64,000 bases of DNA from Chelativorans sp. YIM 93263 (GCF_028767125.1 NZ_JAKCWP010000002.1:540696-604695); one strand, 5' to 3'. Shown: positions 50,567 through 62,759, counted from the stretch's first letter. Program-made: numbers and translations. Notes: a model not told the origin generated them from the sequence alone.

Positions 50567-51313
50567 TTATTGATTTCCCAAAATGCGCTGAACCTTCTGG
50601 CAATACGCGGAGGACACCGAGTTCATCCGCTTCGCACCATGGCCGGCATTGTAGCGCAGAATCGTCCCGCAGGTATCGCCGCCGCTCAACTGGTATGCCT
50701 TGGCGAGATACAGCATTCCGTATTTGATGTTGTTCTCAGGGTCATAAAGAGCTTCGGCGGAACCGCGGAAACCAACGCCCCGCGCCGTCCGGGGCTTGAT
50801 TTGCATCAACCCGACCTCGCCGGCACGCCCCCGCGCCGACTTACGATAGTTGCTCTCGATCCTGACAATCGCGTGCGCCAACGAGACAGGCACGCCATGC
50901 TCCTTTGCGTAGCGGGAGATAATTTCATGGAATGGGCGCGGATCCTGTTTCGGAGCGGCCGTTGCCAACGAAGCCACCTCGACCGCGGTCTCCTTGGCGT
51001 CCACCACATCCGCTGCCTTCTCCGCCGTGCTCTCGTCTTCGTCGGAAATAGCATTTTCAGCGGTAGTGCTGCTTGTGTCCGTAGCGCTCGCCTGCTCAGG
51101 CGTTCGCAATCTCGTTCTGTGCTGCCGCTGCGCCGTGGCATCGCCGGCCGTCAGCACCCGCTTCATCAGATCGCCGAAGGTTTCCGCCTGCCCTCTATCC
51201 GCCTGAGCGGCCTCAGCTTGAGATCCCTCGGCGGGCGTGACATCCCGTGCGTGTGAGACAACAGTCATGGCAGTAACTGCAACCGCCGCCATAAGAAGAT
51301 TTTGGATTTTCAT
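50567..51313 (-). CDS. SLT-type lytic transglycosylase
   Basis: Exported muramidase-like enzyme that cleaves peptidoglycan glycan strands with 1,6-anhydro formation. The 248-residue protein has a signal peptide (residues 1 to about 22), an acidic and Ala/Thr-rich spacer (about 25-120), and an SLT domain at the C-terminus: catalytic Glu153 in VRIESNY, then GEVGLMQIKPRTA, YDPENNIKYGMLYLAKA and ILRYNAG. The start ATG 51313 lacks a strong ribosome site. 156 nt upstream is the amidase gene on the same strand. Confidence 0.88.
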   Translation of the reverse strand: MKIQNLLMAAVAVTAMTVVSHARDVTPAEGSQAEAAQADRGQAETFGDLMKRVLTAGDATAQRQHRTRLRTPEQASATDTSSTTAENAISDEDESTAEKAADVVDAKETAVEVASLATAAPKQDPRPFHEIISRYAKEHGVPVSLAHAIVRIESNYRKSARGRAGEVGLMQIKPRTARGVGFRGSAEALYDPENNIKYGMLYLAKAYQLSGGDTCGTILRYNAGHGAKRMNSVSSAYCQKVQRILGNQ

Positions 51314-51469
51314 TGCTACTCGCTGTACTTGACTGGAACTAAAGGAGATTGGTCATGCCGCGGAGGAACCCGCGTTCCATGCCAGTGCGTTTCGCAAGAA
51401 AAAATGGGCCAACAGTGACCTGGCTAATAAAGATTATTTACACTTCGAAATAAGATGATGGGATCTTCT

Positions 51470-52237
51470 TCAATCACCTGCTCGCGCAGGCAATGTTTTC
51501 AGAAGTGTTTTGAGCACGTCACGCGTGGAACTGTCGGCGATACTATCCACGCGAGCGGGGCGAAAATGGCGCTGAAACGCCCCGACCACGATCTCGGTCG
51601 CAGTGTCGTAAACACCCGTTTGCTCAATACCATAGCCGTACAACGCCAGCATCGCCTGGAGCGCTAGCACCGGCTCCCCGCGCGCCCCTGTGGAGAGTAC
51701 ATTACCTTGGTCCGGCGCCATCGGATCAACAAAGTGGCCGACCCCCGCTCGAGCAAGCCGATCCCATGGGAATTTTTCCCCCGGATCAATTTTCCGGCCA
51801 GGCGCCACATCTGAGTGAGCAAGAACATTTTGCGGCAGAATGCGATGTCGCAGGCAAATATCCCGGCTGAGAGCGATCACTGCCTCGACCTGCGGCTCCG
51901 GAAAATCCGGATAACCATAGGCATGACCGCGATTGGCGATCTCCACGCCGATCGAAAGCGAGTTAACGTCGCTTGCGCCGTTCCAGATTGACTTTCCCGC
52001 ATGCCATGCACGAGCGGCCTCGGGCACCATCTGCACGATCCGCCCGTCTTCATGCACGAGATAGTGCGCCGAAACTCCGCTTTCGTGACTGCAAAGCCAG
52101 TCCTCGGCCGCCTGGCCGTTGTCCATGCCGGTATAGTGCAGGATAAGCAATTTGGGTTTTATGCCGCCGCGTCGCGGGCCGAAATTGGGCGACGCCCGCC
52201 TATGCGCACGCGAATAATCGGGCGCAAATTCGCTCAT
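51470..52237 (-). CDS. AmpD-type N-acetylmuramoyl-L-alanine amidase with peptidoglycan-binding domain
   Basis: Zinc amidase that removes the peptide from MurNAc. The 255-residue protein has an amidase_2 domain (about 25-160) with the AmpD ligands His34 (ILHYTGM), His141 (AHSDVAPG) and Asp151 (KIDPG), spaced like AmpD. A C-terminal peptidoglycan-binding domain (about 180-245, LQAMLALYGYGIEQTGVYDTAT) sets it apart from cytoplasmic AmpD and resembles AmiD or CwlM-like proteins. No signal peptide is evident, so a role in muropeptide recycling in the cytoplasm is possible. Its ATG overlaps the djlA stop by 4 nt. Confidence 0.85.
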   Translation of the reverse strand: MSEFAPDYSRAHRRASPNFGPRRGGIKPKLLILHYTGMDNGQAAEDWLCSHESGVSAHYLVHEDGRIVQMVPEAARAWHAGKSIWNGASDVNSLSIGVEIANRGHAYGYPDFPEPQVEAVIALSRDICLRHRILPQNVLAHSDVAPGRKIDPGEKFPWDRLARAGVGHFVDPMAPDQGNVLSTGARGEPVLALQAMLALYGYGIEQTGVYDTATEIVVGAFQRHFRPARVDSIADSSTRDVLKTLLKTLPARAGD

Positions 52238-52941
52238 GCTGGCTGTCGGGCTCTCTCAATCTGCTCATAGGCCGCATTAAGTGCGGCAACCCGTTCGTTG
52301 GCGATGGCAATGAATTCCTCCGGCACACCGCGTGCAATCAGCCGGTCGGGATGATTCTCCGCCACCAAGTGCCGATAGCGGCGCCGGACCTCCTGAAACG
52401 GTGCGTCAGCCCCCACCCCCAATACGAGATAGGGATTGCCCTCGCCCGCCATATGCCGCGCCCGGATCTGTGCGAACCGATCTTCGCTGAGGCCAAATAT
52501 CTCGGCCACCCGCGCGAGAAAAGCCTCTTCCTGTTCGTGAATGGCGCCATCAGCCTTTGCGATGTGGAACAAGGCATCCAAAATGTCTTCCAGCATGGGG
52601 CAATTCTTCGGACAGGTGCGGCAAAGCTCCATCATTTGGCGCGCATAGGCTTCAAAGCCGGCGACATCGCGTTTTGCGAGATCGTACAGCCGGGTCACAT
52701 TGCGCACCTCTTCGCGCGGAACCTGGAATATCTGGTGAAAGGCGCGCACCTCGGCAGGTGTTACCACTCCGTCGGCCTTCGCCATCTTGGCCGAAAGCGC
52801 GATGATGGCAATCGAAAATGCGACGCGCTGCCTGAGCGCGGGATCACCCCCGAAGATCGTCCGCACTGCTTCAACCAGGGAAGAGAGAACATTCCCCGGC
52901 GCGCGTGCCATGAACTCGGCTATGCGATAAAATGCCGTCAT
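52234..52941 (-). CDS. djlA: DjlA-like co-chaperone (TerB domain plus J domain)
   Basis: DnaK partner. The 235-residue protein has a TerB-like domain (about residues 40-155, AFSIAIIALSAKMAKADGVVT through FLARVAEIFG) and a C-terminal J domain with HPD at 197-199 (NHPDRLIARG). Unlike E. coli DjlA no clear N-terminal membrane span is seen. ATG 52941 is taken; an earlier frame start lacks support. It is coupled to the amidase gene by a 4-nt overlap, so it may serve envelope stress. Confidence 0.85.
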   Translation of the reverse strand: MTAFYRIAEFMARAPGNVLSSLVEAVRTIFGGDPALRQRVAFSIAIIALSAKMAKADGVVTPAEVRAFHQIFQVPREEVRNVTRLYDLAKRDVAGFEAYARQMMELCRTCPKNCPMLEDILDALFHIAKADGAIHEQEEAFLARVAEIFGLSEDRFAQIRARHMAGEGNPYLVLGVGADAPFQEVRRRYRHLVAENHPDRLIARGVPEEFIAIANERVAALNAAYEQIERARQPA

Positions 52942-53059
52942 CTCGCCAGAAGCTTTAAACCGGTTTGACGGCGATTTCGAGGCTCGATTTGCCACGTCCT
53001 GGCCCCCACGAAGAAAACGATACCTACCTCAAGTCGAAGGTAGAGCATATCGGCAAAGA

Positions 53060-53084
53060 AAAAGGCCGGTGTCCCCGGCCTTTT
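53060..53084. terminator. Strong bidirectional terminator between the lipoprotein gene and djlA
   Basis: Arms AAAAGGCCGG (53060-53069) and CCGGCCTTTT (53075-53084) with a 5-nt loop form a 10-bp stem ending in T-runs on both strands. On minus it lies 28 nt after the lipoprotein stop and is followed by TTCTTTGC. Confidence 0.85.
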
Positions 53085-53112
53085 GAAAAAAGATGCGTGT
53101 CGAATGTTTTTG

Positions 53113-53289
53113 TTACTGCGCGGTTCCATTATCCGGAGCCGGAGTCGCAGGATCCGCAGCACTCGGATCCGCGGACTGCTCGGCTGGAGCACCATCAATG
53201 CCCTGAGCCGCAGGATCGGCACCGTCGTCACACGCGGCCAATCCCAAGAGAGCGATGCCGGACACGAGCCCGGCCAGAATCTTTCTCAT
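53113..53289 (-). CDS. Small putative lipoprotein
   Basis: A 58-residue protein starting MRKILAGLVSGIALLGLAAC, a typical lipoprotein signal with Cys20 as the lipidated residue. The mature part is only about 38 residues, acidic and rich in Pro, Ala, Asp and Ser (DPAAQGIDGAPAEQSADPS), with no family I recognise. A strong GGAG site 7 nt before ATG 53289 and a good terminator support a real gene. A role as a small envelope protein is inferred. Confidence 0.75.
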   Translation of the reverse strand: MRKILAGLVSGIALLGLAACDDGADPAAQGIDGAPAEQSADPSAADPATPAPDNGTAQ

Positions 53290-53417
53290 GTCATGTCTCC
53301 TTTTTTGCGAACCCGGTATCAGGCGGGTGGACACTCAATGCGCATACTACGTCCCGGTTTCGTCACATTGAATAACCGGCCGTTATACTTTCGCGAAAAC
53401 TGGGCTTCCCAAGGGGT

Positions 53418-53939
53418 TTATAGAATAGTAGCACTGCGCGCCGCCTGATCGTACTGGCCGGAGATCGTGCGCATCATGGCCGCGATGCCCGACAGTGCCT
53501 CTTCGTCAAGATTGAGCCGCTTAATACTGTCGACAAGCAGCCGTTCACGCACTCCATGATAGCGCGAACAGGCATCGAACCCTTTTTTGGTCGCCTTCAC
53601 CGTCTTTTCCTTACCGCGCCGGCTGCTTTCAACCAGCCCCAGCGCTGAAAGCTTCTTAATTGCATATGTGACGACGTGCGTGTCTTCGATGTTGAACATC
53701 ATGCAGAGCTCGGCCAACGTCTTCTCATCTCTGCGATGCGCCACCGCATGCAGCAGATGCACGGCGATTGGCTGCAAGCCGGGCACCCCCGCCGCGGCCA
53801 TGCAATGCACCATCCAGCGCTGAAAGGAATGGTGCATCAGCGTCATCGCGAACTCTACCTCCGAAAGCGCCGGCATGGCGCCGGCCGCCAGGTGCGAGGC
53901 GGCAACAATGGGCCCGACCTTGTCCTGTGCATCGCTCAT
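53418..53939 (-). CDS. MarR-type winged-helix regulator (LdtR-like)
   Basis: A 173-residue dimeric winged-helix regulator of the MarR superfamily: N-terminal dimerisation helix, HTH (TLAELCMMFNIEDTHVVTYAIKKLSALGLV), a wing with SSRRGKEKTVKATKKG and a C-terminal helix. It resembles the rhizobial LdtR-like regulators by overall pattern, but I cannot confirm that without a search. GAGGTGA lies 3 nt before ATG 53939. It is divergent from the 5-oxoprolinase gene, and a 22-bp palindrome lies in the gap, so autoregulation and control of that gene are likely. Confidence 0.82.
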   Translation of the reverse strand: MSDAQDKVGPIVAASHLAAGAMPALSEVEFAMTLMHHSFQRWMVHCMAAAGVPGLQPIAVHLLHAVAHRRDEKTLAELCMMFNIEDTHVVTYAIKKLSALGLVESSRRGKEKTVKATKKGFDACSRYHGVRERLLVDSIKRLNLDEEALSGIAAMMRTISGQYDQAARSATIL

Positions 53940-54044
53940 AAGTCACCTCGAAATGTATGGTTACAGCCAGCCACGGGTGCGGCTATCATCACATGCGCAC
54001 CGTTATGGCCGCAGCCACGAACCCGCACAACACAAGAATTTGTC

Positions 54045-54066
54045 GATAAAACGTTGACGTTTTATC
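54045..54066. promoter_or_regulatory. 22-bp palindrome, putative operator of the divergent MarR-type regulator
   Basis: Arms GATAAAACGT and ACGTTTTATC with a central TG form a 10-bp perfect inverted repeat. It lies 48 nt before the oxoprolinase ATG and 105 nt from the regulator start. The symmetry and A+T-rich arms suit a winged-helix dimer. Confidence 0.6.
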
Positions 54067-54114
54067 AATCGCATGGTTTTTGTTTCGCAACATGATGCGA
54101 CAATGGAGAGGAAC

Positions 54115-57744
<3,630 letters not shown>

Positions 57745-57764
57745 TCCGCGCAACAAGGCGCCTT

Positions 57765-57792
57765 CCGCTCCCCCATGAAGAAGGGGGAGCGG
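57765..57792. repeat. Intergenic inverted repeat, possible terminator
   Basis: CCGCTCCCCC and GGGGGAGCGG with an 8-nt loop form a 10-bp stem 21 nt after the oxoprolinase stop. The flanking sequence to about 57850 has a second GGTGGGAGCGG block. Comparable palindromic CTCCCCC/GGGGGAG units occur repeatedly between genes in Hyphomicrobiales, so it could be one copy of a dispersed repeat. Copy number cannot be seen in this window. Confidence 0.5.
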
Positions 57793-57934
57793 TGGGTCGC
57801 GCCCGTCCGCCGAAGCCCCAAAGAGCGAAGGTGGGAGCGGGTCAGGGGTGGTTACCGGCAAAGACATATCCATATATTGTTGATCTTCTGGTCTTCGAAG
57901 ACTGAAGCCGAGAGAGACAAACAGGAGGCTCGCA

Positions 57935-58480
57935 ATGCCGGAAGCACTGAAGCCTCAGCACGCCGAATCCGTCGAGATCCGCATGCTCAAGCCGGGGCCG
58001 GGAAACGGCATCCCGAACAATGACCGCTACCCTGCTGTCCTGGCGAAGAAGGCACTCGGCGACTCGCATGACGACATGGCGGTTCGGGCTTTGCTTGAAT
58101 CGAACGGATGGGGTGGCACCTGGACCTGGCGCGTATTCGATTATCACCATTTCCACCCGGATGCCTTCGAGGCACTGGCGGTAGCCTCCGGCACGGCTCG
58201 GCTGATCCTGGGCGGACCGCAAGGCGACGAGCTAGAGGTCGAACCTGGTGACGTCGCCATCCTGCCGCCCGGCTTCGGCCACAAGCAAATCTCCGGCTCT
58301 TCCGATTTCCGCATCTGCGGCGCCTATCCACCCGGCCAGGAAGACTACGCGGTGATACGCGCCGAGCAGGGGTTTGGCGACGAAATGCTTCGGCAGATCG
58401 AGGCTGTGCCCTTTCCCCAAACCGATCCGGTCTGGGGCGGTGAAGGACCCTTGCTGACGAGGCTCAAAGGCAGCGGCTAA
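57935..58480 (+). CDS. Cupin-domain protein (YjlB-like)
   Basis: A 181-residue single cupin. The segment PGPGNGIPNNDRYPAVLAKKA near residue 20 is typical of the YjlB branch; GTARLILGGPQGDELEVEPGDVAILPPGFGHKQIS forms the cupin motifs, with His117 among likely metal ligands. The substrate is unknown. GGAGG lies 7 nt before ATG 57935. It is on the same strand as the oxoprolinase gene but 190 nt behind it, so a shared operon is uncertain. It ends 99 nt before btaA. Confidence 0.78.
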   Translation: MPEALKPQHAESVEIRMLKPGPGNGIPNNDRYPAVLAKKALGDSHDDMAVRALLESNGWGGTWTWRVFDYHHFHPDAFEALAVASGTARLILGGPQGDELEVEPGDVAILPPGFGHKQISGSSDFRICGAYPPGQEDYAVIRAEQGFGDEMLRQIEAVPFPQTDPVWGGEGPLLTRLKGSG

Positions 58481-58507
58481 GCTCCTTCTCCACAACCCCG
58501 TCACACA

Positions 58508-58540
58508 CTGTCACACGGTTTACAACCGATTGTCATCAAA
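58508..58540 (+). promoter_or_regulatory. Putative Pho box upstream of btaA
   Basis: Three consecutive 11-bp units, CTGTCACACGG, TTTACAACCGA and TTGTCATCAAA, with TGTCA in the first and third 22 bp apart. PhoB binds 11-bp units of form CTGTCATNNNN, so the first and third units fit well and the middle unit only loosely. It lies 39 nt before the btaA ATG. In Sinorhizobium the btaAB operon is controlled by PhoB. Confidence 0.55.
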
Positions 58541-58579
58541 TGCGGGTAGCTCCTCTTCAAAGCTTAAGGGAGCCCTTCG

Positions 58580-59827
58580 ATGACTGATGTTTCCGCGGGT
58601 ACCGGTCTATCCTCGCACCGTCATCTCAGCAAGGCGGTTTACCAGAACCGCTTTCTGTCCAAGGAAGGGCTTTCGGAGCGTCTTTTCGCTCTTCTCTTCT
58701 CCGGCCTCGTCTACCCGCAGATCTGGGAAGATCCGCAAATCGACATGGAAGCGATGGAGTTGGACGAAGGTCACCGGCTCGTCACCATCGGCTCGGGCGG
58801 CTGCAACATGCTGGCCTACCTCACCCGCTCGCCGGCCACGATCGATGTGGTGGACCTCAACGCCGCTCATGTGGCGCTCAACCGGCTGAAGCTCGCCGCC
58901 TTCACCGCGTTGCCCGGCCATAACGATCTCATGCGCTTCTTCGGTGAGCCGGGGAATACGGCCAACAGATATGCCTACGACCGCTTCATAGCGCCGAATC
59001 TGGACGCCACCAGCCGCCGCTATTGGGAAGCGCGCGACCTTTTCGGCCGCCGGCGCATAACCGCTTTCGACCGCGACTTTTACCGCACTGGCCTGCTCGG
59101 CTTCTTCATCGCAGCCGGCCATCGGGTGGCCCGTCTCTATGGGGTCGATCCGTCCGACATCATGCGTTCGGCCGATCTGCGCGAGCAGCGGCTCTTCTTC
59201 GAGGAGCAGTTCAAGCCGCTTTTCGACAAGCCACTGATCCGCTGGGTCACCTCGCGCAAAGCATCGCTTTTCGGCCTCGGCATCCCACCAGCGCAGTATG
59301 ATGCGCTCCTGAGCGCTGGCGGCGAAACCATGGCTGAGGTCCTGTCGACCCGGCTCGAAAAACTCGCCTGCCACTTCCCTTTGCGGGACAACTACTTTGC
59401 CTGGCAGGCGTTCGCCCGCCGCTATCCGCGCAACGGGGAAGGCGCGCTGCCATCCTATCTTGAGCGGGAAAACTACGAGACCATCCGCGCCAATGCGGAT
59501 CGTGCCGTGGTGCACCAGAGGAATTTTGTCGAACTGCTTGCGACGAAGCGTGCAGGGAGCGTGGACCGTTTTGTGTTGCTCGATGCGCAGGACTGGATGA
59601 GCGACCAACAGCTTAATATGCTCTGGGCGGAGATCACGCGCACCGCGGCCCCCGGCGCCCGCGTCGTCTTCCGCACCGCCGCACAGCCGAGTCTTCTGCC
59701 GGGCCGTGTCTCCGACACTCTCCTCGGCCAATGGAGATATGAACTCGCCCGCTCGCGCGAATTCTCAGCCCGCGACCGCTCGGCCATCTATGGCGGCTTT
59801 CATCTCTACGTGAAGAAAGATCAATGA
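58580..59827 (+). CDS. btaA: Betaine lipid synthase component BtaA
   Basis: Transfers a 3-amino-3-carboxypropyl group from S-adenosylmethionine to diacylglycerol, giving diacylglyceryl homoserine. The 415-residue protein (DUF3419) matches BtaA in length and pattern: SGLVYPQIWEDPQIDMEAM, VTIGSGGCNMLAYL (SAM site), VDLNAAHVALNRLKL and YGVDPSDIMRSADL. The start ATG 58580 has AGGGAG 7 nt upstream. The stop overlaps btaB by 4 nt (ATGA). The product is a phosphorus-free lipid that replaces phospholipid under phosphate limitation. Confidence 0.92.
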   Translation: MTDVSAGTGLSSHRHLSKAVYQNRFLSKEGLSERLFALLFSGLVYPQIWEDPQIDMEAMELDEGHRLVTIGSGGCNMLAYLTRSPATIDVVDLNAAHVALNRLKLAAFTALPGHNDLMRFFGEPGNTANRYAYDRFIAPNLDATSRRYWEARDLFGRRRITAFDRDFYRTGLLGFFIAAGHRVARLYGVDPSDIMRSADLREQRLFFEEQFKPLFDKPLIRWVTSRKASLFGLGIPPAQYDALLSAGGETMAEVLSTRLEKLACHFPLRDNYFAWQAFARRYPRNGEGALPSYLERENYETIRANADRAVVHQRNFVELLATKRAGSVDRFVLLDAQDWMSDQQLNMLWAEITRTAAPGARVVFRTAAQPSLLPGRVSDTLLGQWRYELARSREFSARDRSAIYGGFHLYVKKDQ

Positions 59828-60483
59828 GCACCATCGACAGCCCGGCTCACGCCCAACTGATGGACGGCGTCTACCGCCGGCAGCGCCATATTTACGACTT
59901 GACGCGAAAGTTCTATCTGCTGGGCCGCGATGGTCTAATCGACCGGCTCAACGTTCCCAAAGGCGGCGCGGTGCTGGAACTGGGTTGCGGCACCGGACGC
60001 AACCTGGCGCTCACCGCAGAGCGCTACCCCCATGCCCGCCTTTTCGGCCTCGATATCTCCAGCATCATGCTGGCGACGGCCGGAAAGCGCATGCGCCGTG
60101 AGCGTATTGATAGCCGGACCAGGCTTGCCCAGGGCGACGCCGCCGACTTCGACGCCGAGGCGCTATTCAGCAGGACGCATTTCGACCGCATCTTTCTTTC
60201 CTACACGCTTTCCATGATCCCGCCATGGGAGCAGACCATCGCCTGCGCGCTCGATCATCTCACGCCCGGAGGTTCACTTCATATCGTAGATTTCGGGCAG
60301 CAGGAGCGCCTGCCCGGCTGGTTCCGCGCCGGGCTTCGCCAATGGCTTTCCGCGTTCCACGTCAGCCCGCGTGATTCTCTGCGTGAAGTACTCGAATCAC
60401 AGTGCGAGAGGCGCGGCGCAAGCCTTTCTTTTGACTCACAATTTCGTGGTTATGCAGTACGCGCCGTCGTCACGGCTCCATAG
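59824..60483 (+). CDS. btaB: Betaine lipid N-methyltransferase BtaB
   Basis: Trimethylates diacylglyceryl homoserine to diacylglyceryl trimethylhomoserine. The 219-residue class I methyltransferase has the SAM loop VLELGCGTGRN (about residues 50-60), followed by LDISSIMLATAGKRM and LSYTLSMIPPWEQTI. It is translationally coupled to btaA. Its last 14 nt overlap the 3' end of the opposite-strand serine hydrolase gene, so btaAB and that gene converge without a spacer. Confidence 0.9.
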   Translation: MSTIDSPAHAQLMDGVYRRQRHIYDLTRKFYLLGRDGLIDRLNVPKGGAVLELGCGTGRNLALTAERYPHARLFGLDISSIMLATAGKRMRRERIDSRTRLAQGDAADFDAEALFSRTHFDRIFLSYTLSMIPPWEQTIACALDHLTPGGSLHIVDFGQQERLPGWFRAGLRQWLSAFHVSPRDSLREVLESQCERRGASLSFDSQFRGYAVRAVVTAP

Positions 60484-61888
60484 CTCTCAATCGCTTTCTC
60501 TCATCAAGAGCCTTCACCACGGCCTCGACCAGCGACTGCGGCTTGTAGGCCAGGATTGTCGGTGTCAGCCCCATGCGCACCACCACGAGATCACGCGAGG
60601 GAATGATCGTGATGGTCTGGCCGTCATGGCCGATCATCCAGTAGGCATCGTCGGGAAGGTCGAATCCGGTGTCCTGATGCTGATCGGGAGGCGTGGTCAC
60701 GCGCGGGCCGTGCATCCACAGACCCCGCCCGTAATCGCCACCGGAGGCTTCGGTCGGCGTGCGCATCCACTCCACCCAGCCTTCGGGCAGAATCTGCTGT
60801 CCATTCCATTCGCCGTCTTGGAGAAGAAGCTGGCCGAAGCGCGCCCAGTCCCGCGGCGAGGCATAAAGATAGGACGAGCCGACGAATGTGCCGCGCGCAT
60901 CCGTCTCGAACACCGCAGTGTCCATGCCCAGAGGCTCGAAGAATGCCTCACGAGGCCAGCGCAGTGCCGCCTCCGGATCCTCGAAGGTATCCTGCCAGGC
61001 CCGCGCGGCCAGCACGCTCGAACCGCTCGAATACGAAAAGTGCTCGCCCACATCATGCGCCAGCGGCTTGGCGGCCGCAAACGCCGCCATGTCGGGTTCC
61101 AAGTAGAGCATACGCGTGACATCGGTTACGCCGTCATAGCTTTCGCGGAAGGCGAGACCGCTTTCCATGCCCAGGAGATGTGCGATGGTGATCTCGGAAC
61201 GACCGTCACCCTCCCACGCGGGAAAGAGGCTGGCGTCGTCTACGGAGAGTCTGCCCGCCCGCACAAGCGTCCCCACGATCGCCGCGTTCACGGGCTTTGT
61301 CATCGACCAGCCAATCAGAGGCTGCTCGTGGTGGTACACGTTCGGCCCGAGACGCTCACCGATGATGCGACCCTCATGAACCACCACTACCGCGCGCATT
61401 CCCGGACCCGTCATCGCGGGGTCATCCAGGATATTCGAGATTTCCGGATGGCCTGCAGCATCGATCCTGGCGCCCTCGGGCCAAAGTGTGGCCGGCCCTC
61501 CGGAAGGTGTCGCCATGTCGAGGAGCCCCCCGCGCGCGGCCTGCAACTGACCGTCGGGTGCCGCGACACACCCCGTTCCGCCGCGAAACAGCGCGGTGCC
61601 CTTGCCGAACCAGCGCAGAAGCCCCGCGCGAACCGTCGCGTCCATCGGATTGACATCGACCCGCATCAATTTCAGAAGCGGATGCCCCGGCGCCTGCACA
61701 TCGTCCGCCAGCACATCCTCCGGCAGGCGGCCAGCCAGAAATACGTTGGAGCAGACGGTCTTGGCCGCGTAATTGGAGCCGACACGGATCAGATCCGGGG
61801 GCGCGAACCACAGCCATATCGCGGCGGATAGCAAAAGCACGCCTGCCAAGAGCATGAGCCATTTGACAATCGAAACTGCTATTCGCAT
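60470..61888 (-). CDS. Serine hydrolase, class C beta-lactamase/esterase type
   Basis: Membrane-anchored or exported serine hydrolase of the beta-lactamase/D-aminopeptidase fold, 472 residues. An N-terminal hydrophobic span (about residues 8-28, IVKWLMLLAGVLLLSAAIWLW) is followed by the SxxK motif SMTK (Ser195, Lys198), and YSSGSS supplies the YxS-type second motif. The Lys/Thr third motif is not obvious, and the length exceeds typical AmpC (about 380), which argues against a true beta-lactamase and for an esterase or peptidase. The 3' end overlaps btaB by 14 nt. Confidence 0.82.
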   Translation of the reverse strand: MRIAVSIVKWLMLLAGVLLLSAAIWLWFAPPDLIRVGSNYAAKTVCSNVFLAGRLPEDVLADDVQAPGHPLLKLMRVDVNPMDATVRAGLLRWFGKGTALFRGGTGCVAAPDGQLQAARGGLLDMATPSGGPATLWPEGARIDAAGHPEISNILDDPAMTGPGMRAVVVVHEGRIIGERLGPNVYHHEQPLIGWSMTKPVNAAIVGTLVRAGRLSVDDASLFPAWEGDGRSEITIAHLLGMESGLAFRESYDGVTDVTRMLYLEPDMAAFAAAKPLAHDVGEHFSYSSGSSVLAARAWQDTFEDPEAALRWPREAFFEPLGMDTAVFETDARGTFVGSSYLYASPRDWARFGQLLLQDGEWNGQQILPEGWVEWMRTPTEASGGDYGRGLWMHGPRVTTPPDQHQDTGFDLPDDAYWMIGHDGQTITIIPSRDLVVVRMGLTPTILAYKPQSLVEAVVKALDERKRLRAMEP

Positions 61889-61950
61889 CGCTTATCCCCG
61901 ACTATGGAAACAACAATAACGATTCGCAGCGGGTGAAGGGTCTCCGATTC

Positions 61951-62742
61951 ATGCGGTTAACAGTAATTTTGTGTGTGCTCATCCTTTTCGCCGGCTGCAC
62001 TAGCATCAGCTACGACTTTTCAGACGTCGCTCCGTCTTCCTCCTCCCCTCCGCCCGGACTGCGCTATGCCGACAGCAAACCGCACGCCTGGGATGGCCGC
62101 ACGCCAGCACACTATGCGGTCCACGGCACGGACGTTGCGAAATACCAGGGCAAGGTGAACTGGCAGCACCTGCGACAGGCCGGCATTGCTTTCGCTTTCA
62201 TCAAAGCGACCGAAGGCGGCGACCGGGTGGACGACATGTTCCACCGGAACTGGCGCGAAGCGAAAGCAGCGGGCATTCCGCGCGGTGCCTACCACTTCTT
62301 TTATTTTTGCCGGCCGGCCATCGAGCAGGCGCGCTGGTTCATCGAGCATGTCCCTCGTGACCGCTCCGCCCTGCCCCCAGTGCTCGACATGGAGTGGAAC
62401 CACCTGTCGCCAACCTGCCGGAAGCGCCCCGCCCCCGAGATCGTGCGCGCGGAAATGCGCATTTTTCTGAACGCAGTGGAACGTCATTACGGCAAGCGCC
62501 CTATTATCTACACATCAATAGACTTTTTCGACAGAAACGACCTTCGGCGCTTCACCGGATATGAATTCTGGCTGCGCTCGGTCGCAGGCCACCCGGATGT
62601 GAAATATGGCAATCACCCCTGGACCTTCTGGCAATATACCGGAACCGGCATTCTTCCCGGCGTTGAGGGGAATGTCGACATCAACGTTTTCAAGGGCGGT
62701 ACAAAGGCCTGGCGCGAATGGCTAAAGGCGCGAACCGGCTGA
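61951..62742 (+). CDS. GH25 lysozyme-like lipoprotein
   Basis: A 263-residue glycoside hydrolase family 25 protein that hydrolyses peptidoglycan. A short lipoprotein-type signal ends in FAGC (Cys16). The catalytic domain begins HGTDVAKYQG (Asp61), with IAFAFIKATEGG, GAYHFFYF, and PVLDMEWN (Asp146, Glu148), the usual GH25 acidic pair. ATG 61951 is preferred; AAGGG lies 10 nt upstream. GTG 61933 is an in-frame alternative. The MltB-type gene follows after 17 nt, so the pair may be co-expressed. Confidence 0.87.
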   Translation: MRLTVILCVLILFAGCTSISYDFSDVAPSSSSPPPGLRYADSKPHAWDGRTPAHYAVHGTDVAKYQGKVNWQHLRQAGIAFAFIKATEGGDRVDDMFHRNWREAKAAGIPRGAYHFFYFCRPAIEQARWFIEHVPRDRSALPPVLDMEWNHLSPTCRKRPAPEIVRAEMRIFLNAVERHYGKRPIIYTSIDFFDRNDLRRFTGYEFWLRSVAGHPDVKYGNHPWTFWQYTGTGILPGVEGNVDINVFKGGTKAWREWLKARTG

Positions 62743-62759
62743 ATTACAGGAGCGAGACT

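Noticed and set aside
50146..50727. Open frames on both strands across the RNase P RNA
   Set aside because: The region folds as rnpB with all conserved elements; the frames are artefacts of a GC-rich stable RNA.
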